Assembly (NCBI GenBank): GCA_905205195.1
Contig: CAJLCS010000089.1
Location: forward strand, 1 to 7,191
Direction of reading: 5' to 3'
Source: an uncultured Eubacteriales bacterium
GTDB taxonomy: Bacteria; Bacillota; Clostridia; Oscillospirales; Oscillospiraceae
Length of the DNA stretch: 7,191 nucleotides
Shown: one piece after another, positions 6,361 through 7,191 of the stretch
Numbering within the stretch: the stretch's first letter is position 1
Layout of the letters: every line of letters begins with the position of its first letter
Notes under the pieces: model-generated
The model's input: the letters and a program-made list of their open reading frames with translations, nothing else
Database searches by the model: none
What the model was told of the DNA's origin: nothing
Position numbers and translations under genes: made by a program

Positions 6361-6368
6361 TCACCTCT
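6361..6368 (-). promoter_or_regulatory. Ribosome binding site of dnaJ, abutting a hairpin
   Basis: AGAGGTGA on the minus strand precedes the dnaJ ATG by about 6 nt. Its first base is also the last base of the upstream hairpin arm GCCGCAA, so folding of that hairpin places a stem directly against the Shine-Dalgarno sequence. Confidence 0.7.
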
Positions 6369-6387
6369 TGCGGCGGTTCGGCCGCAA
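6368..6387 (-). other. Hairpin just upstream of the dnaJ ribosome binding site
   Basis: On the minus strand TTGCGGC (6387-6381), the loop CGAACC, and GCCGCAA (6374-6368) form a 7-bp perfect stem. It touches the dnaJ ribosome binding site. Part of the loop and 3' arm (6379-6372) is also complementary to the preceding hairpin, so the two structures can compete. Confidence 0.45.
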
Positions 6388-6396
6388 ACAGCACGG

Positions 6397-6421
6397 AAAG
6401 GGGCGGCAGAACCGCCCCTTT
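6397..6421 (-). terminator. Hairpin between dnaK and dnaJ, weak or partial terminator
   Basis: On the minus strand AAAGGGGCGG, the loop TTCTG and CCGCCCCTTT form a perfect 10-bp stem starting about 12 nt after the dnaK stop codon. Only CTTTCC follows in the dnaK direction, a poor T-run, so it should allow much read-through. It may reduce dnaJ transcription relative to dnaK or protect the dnaK mRNA 3' end after processing. On the plus strand the exit is TTTT, but no plus-strand gene reads into it. Confidence 0.5.
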
Positions 6422-6433
6422 TCAGTGTTTCAA

Positions 6434-7191
6434 TCAGTCAACCGTCTCGTAGTCGGCATCCACCACACCGTCATCGGAGCCGCCGTTGCCATTGCTCTGG
6501 CCCTGAGGACCGGCCTGCTGGCCGTCCTGCTGGGGTGCGGCGTCCTTATACAGCTTTTCGGACACGGCGTAGAACGCCTTTTGGACTTCCTCGGTGGCGG
6601 CCTTGATGGCGGCCACATCGGTACCCTTGTTGACTTCCTTCAGCTTTTCGACGGAGGCCTGGATGGAGGCCTTTTCGTCGGCGGAGATCTTGTCACCCAG
6701 GTCGGTCAAGGCCTTCTCGGTCTGATAGGCGATTTGATCGGCGGCGTTATGGGCGTCCACCTCGTCCTTCCGGGCCTTATCGGCGGCCGCATACTGCTCG
6801 GCTTCCTTCACGGCCTTGTCGATATCCTCCTTGGACAGGTTGGAAGAAGCGGTGATGGAAATCTTCTGCTCCTTGCCGGTGCCCAGATCCTTGGCGGACA
6901 CGTTGACGATACCGTTGGCATCGATGTTGAAGGCAACCTCGATCTGAGGCACGCCACGGGGCGCGGGGGCAATACCGGTGAGCTGGAAACGGCCCAGCGT
7001 CTTGTTGTCGGCAGCCATTTCACGTTCGCCCTGCAGGACGTGGACCTCCACGGAGGTCTGACCGTCGGCAGCGGTGGAGAAGATCTGCTTCTTCTCGGTG
7101 GGGATGGTGGTGTTGCGGTCCACCAGACGGGTGAACACGCCGCCCATGGTCTCAATGCCCAGAGACAGCGGGGTCACGTCCAGCAGGACCA
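6434..7191 (-). CDS. dnaK: Chaperone protein DnaK (Hsp70), C-terminal part
   Basis: DnaK is the ATP-driven Hsp70 that binds and releases unfolded polypeptides with DnaJ and GrpE. The window holds the last 251 codons; the ATPase domain lies beyond the right edge. The segment opens with the interdomain linker VLLDVTPLSLGIET, whose GTG codon at 7177 is an internal valine and not a start. Next comes the substrate-binding beta-sandwich (GGVFTRLVDRNTTIPT, VHVLQGEREMAADN, APRGVPQIEVAFNID, NVSAKDLGTGKEQ), then the helical lid (about the next 110 residues, rich in Ala, Lys and Glu). A flexible Gln/Gly/Asn tail ends in DDGVVDADYETVD, matching the acidic C-terminus of bacterial DnaK (DDVVDAEFEEV in E. 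coli). No frameshift is visible. It is followed by dnaJ after a 79-nt structured gap. Confidence 0.98.
   Translation of the reverse strand, partial: VLLDVTPLSLGIETMGGVFTRLVDRNTTIPTEKKQIFSTAADGQTSVEVHVLQGEREMAADNKTLGRFQLTGIAPAPRGVPQIEVAFNIDANGIVNVSAKDLGTGKEQKISITASSNLSKEDIDKAVKEAEQYAAADKARKDEVDAHNAADQIAYQTEKALTDLGDKISADEKASIQASVEKLKEVNKGTDVAAIKAATEEVQKAFYAVSEKLYKDAAPQQDGQQAGPQGQSNGNGGSDDGVVDADYETVD

Noticed and set aside
7175..7177. GTG as a start codon for a short DnaK-like protein
   Set aside because: It is the valine of the conserved linker LLDVTPLSL; the frame stays open to the right edge, so the gene is simply cut by the window.

Overview
The window is high-GC bacterial DNA with strong GGAGG-type ribosome binding sites and a Firmicutes-like gene set. 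It is best read as a gut-type clostridial chromosome (Oscillospiraceae/Ruminococcaceae-like). That assignment is inferred from protein style and base composition; no marker gene fixes the species.

Left part (1-4489): two glycoside hydrolase genes diverge from a 257-bp intergenic region. On the minus strand, a family GH2 enzyme starts at 1187 and runs off the left edge. It is interrupted by an in-frame TAA at 80-78, right before the catalytic GNE/GDE-type motif, and its homology continues in the same frame after the stop. On the plus strand, a complete 1014-codon GH38 alpha-mannosidase of the cytosolic MAN2C1-like type is driven by a near-perfect sigma-A/sigma-70 promoter, and its leader can form a GC-rich hairpin. 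Neither protein shows a signal peptide, so the pair looks like an intracellular unit that trims mannose-containing or other imported oligosaccharides.

Middle (4490-4671): the convergent gap between the mannosidase and the deaminase. It holds a 13-bp perfect palindrome without a T-run, then a long hairpin with T-rich flanks on both sides that can serve as a bidirectional terminator.

Right part (4672-7191, all minus strand): the 3' part of dnaK, complete dnaJ, and a deoxycytidylate (dCMP) deaminase 12 nt behind dnaJ. This is the core Hsp70 chaperone operon with a nucleotide-metabolism gene as its last member. The 79-nt dnaK-dnaJ gap contains two hairpins whose arms can also pair with each other, which could tune dnaJ expression relative to dnaK.

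I found no mobile element, CRISPR array, tRNA or rRNA, and nothing that clearly constitutes a new system. The items most worth a second look are the nonsense codon in the GH2 gene and the alternative RNA structures between dnaK and dnaJ.
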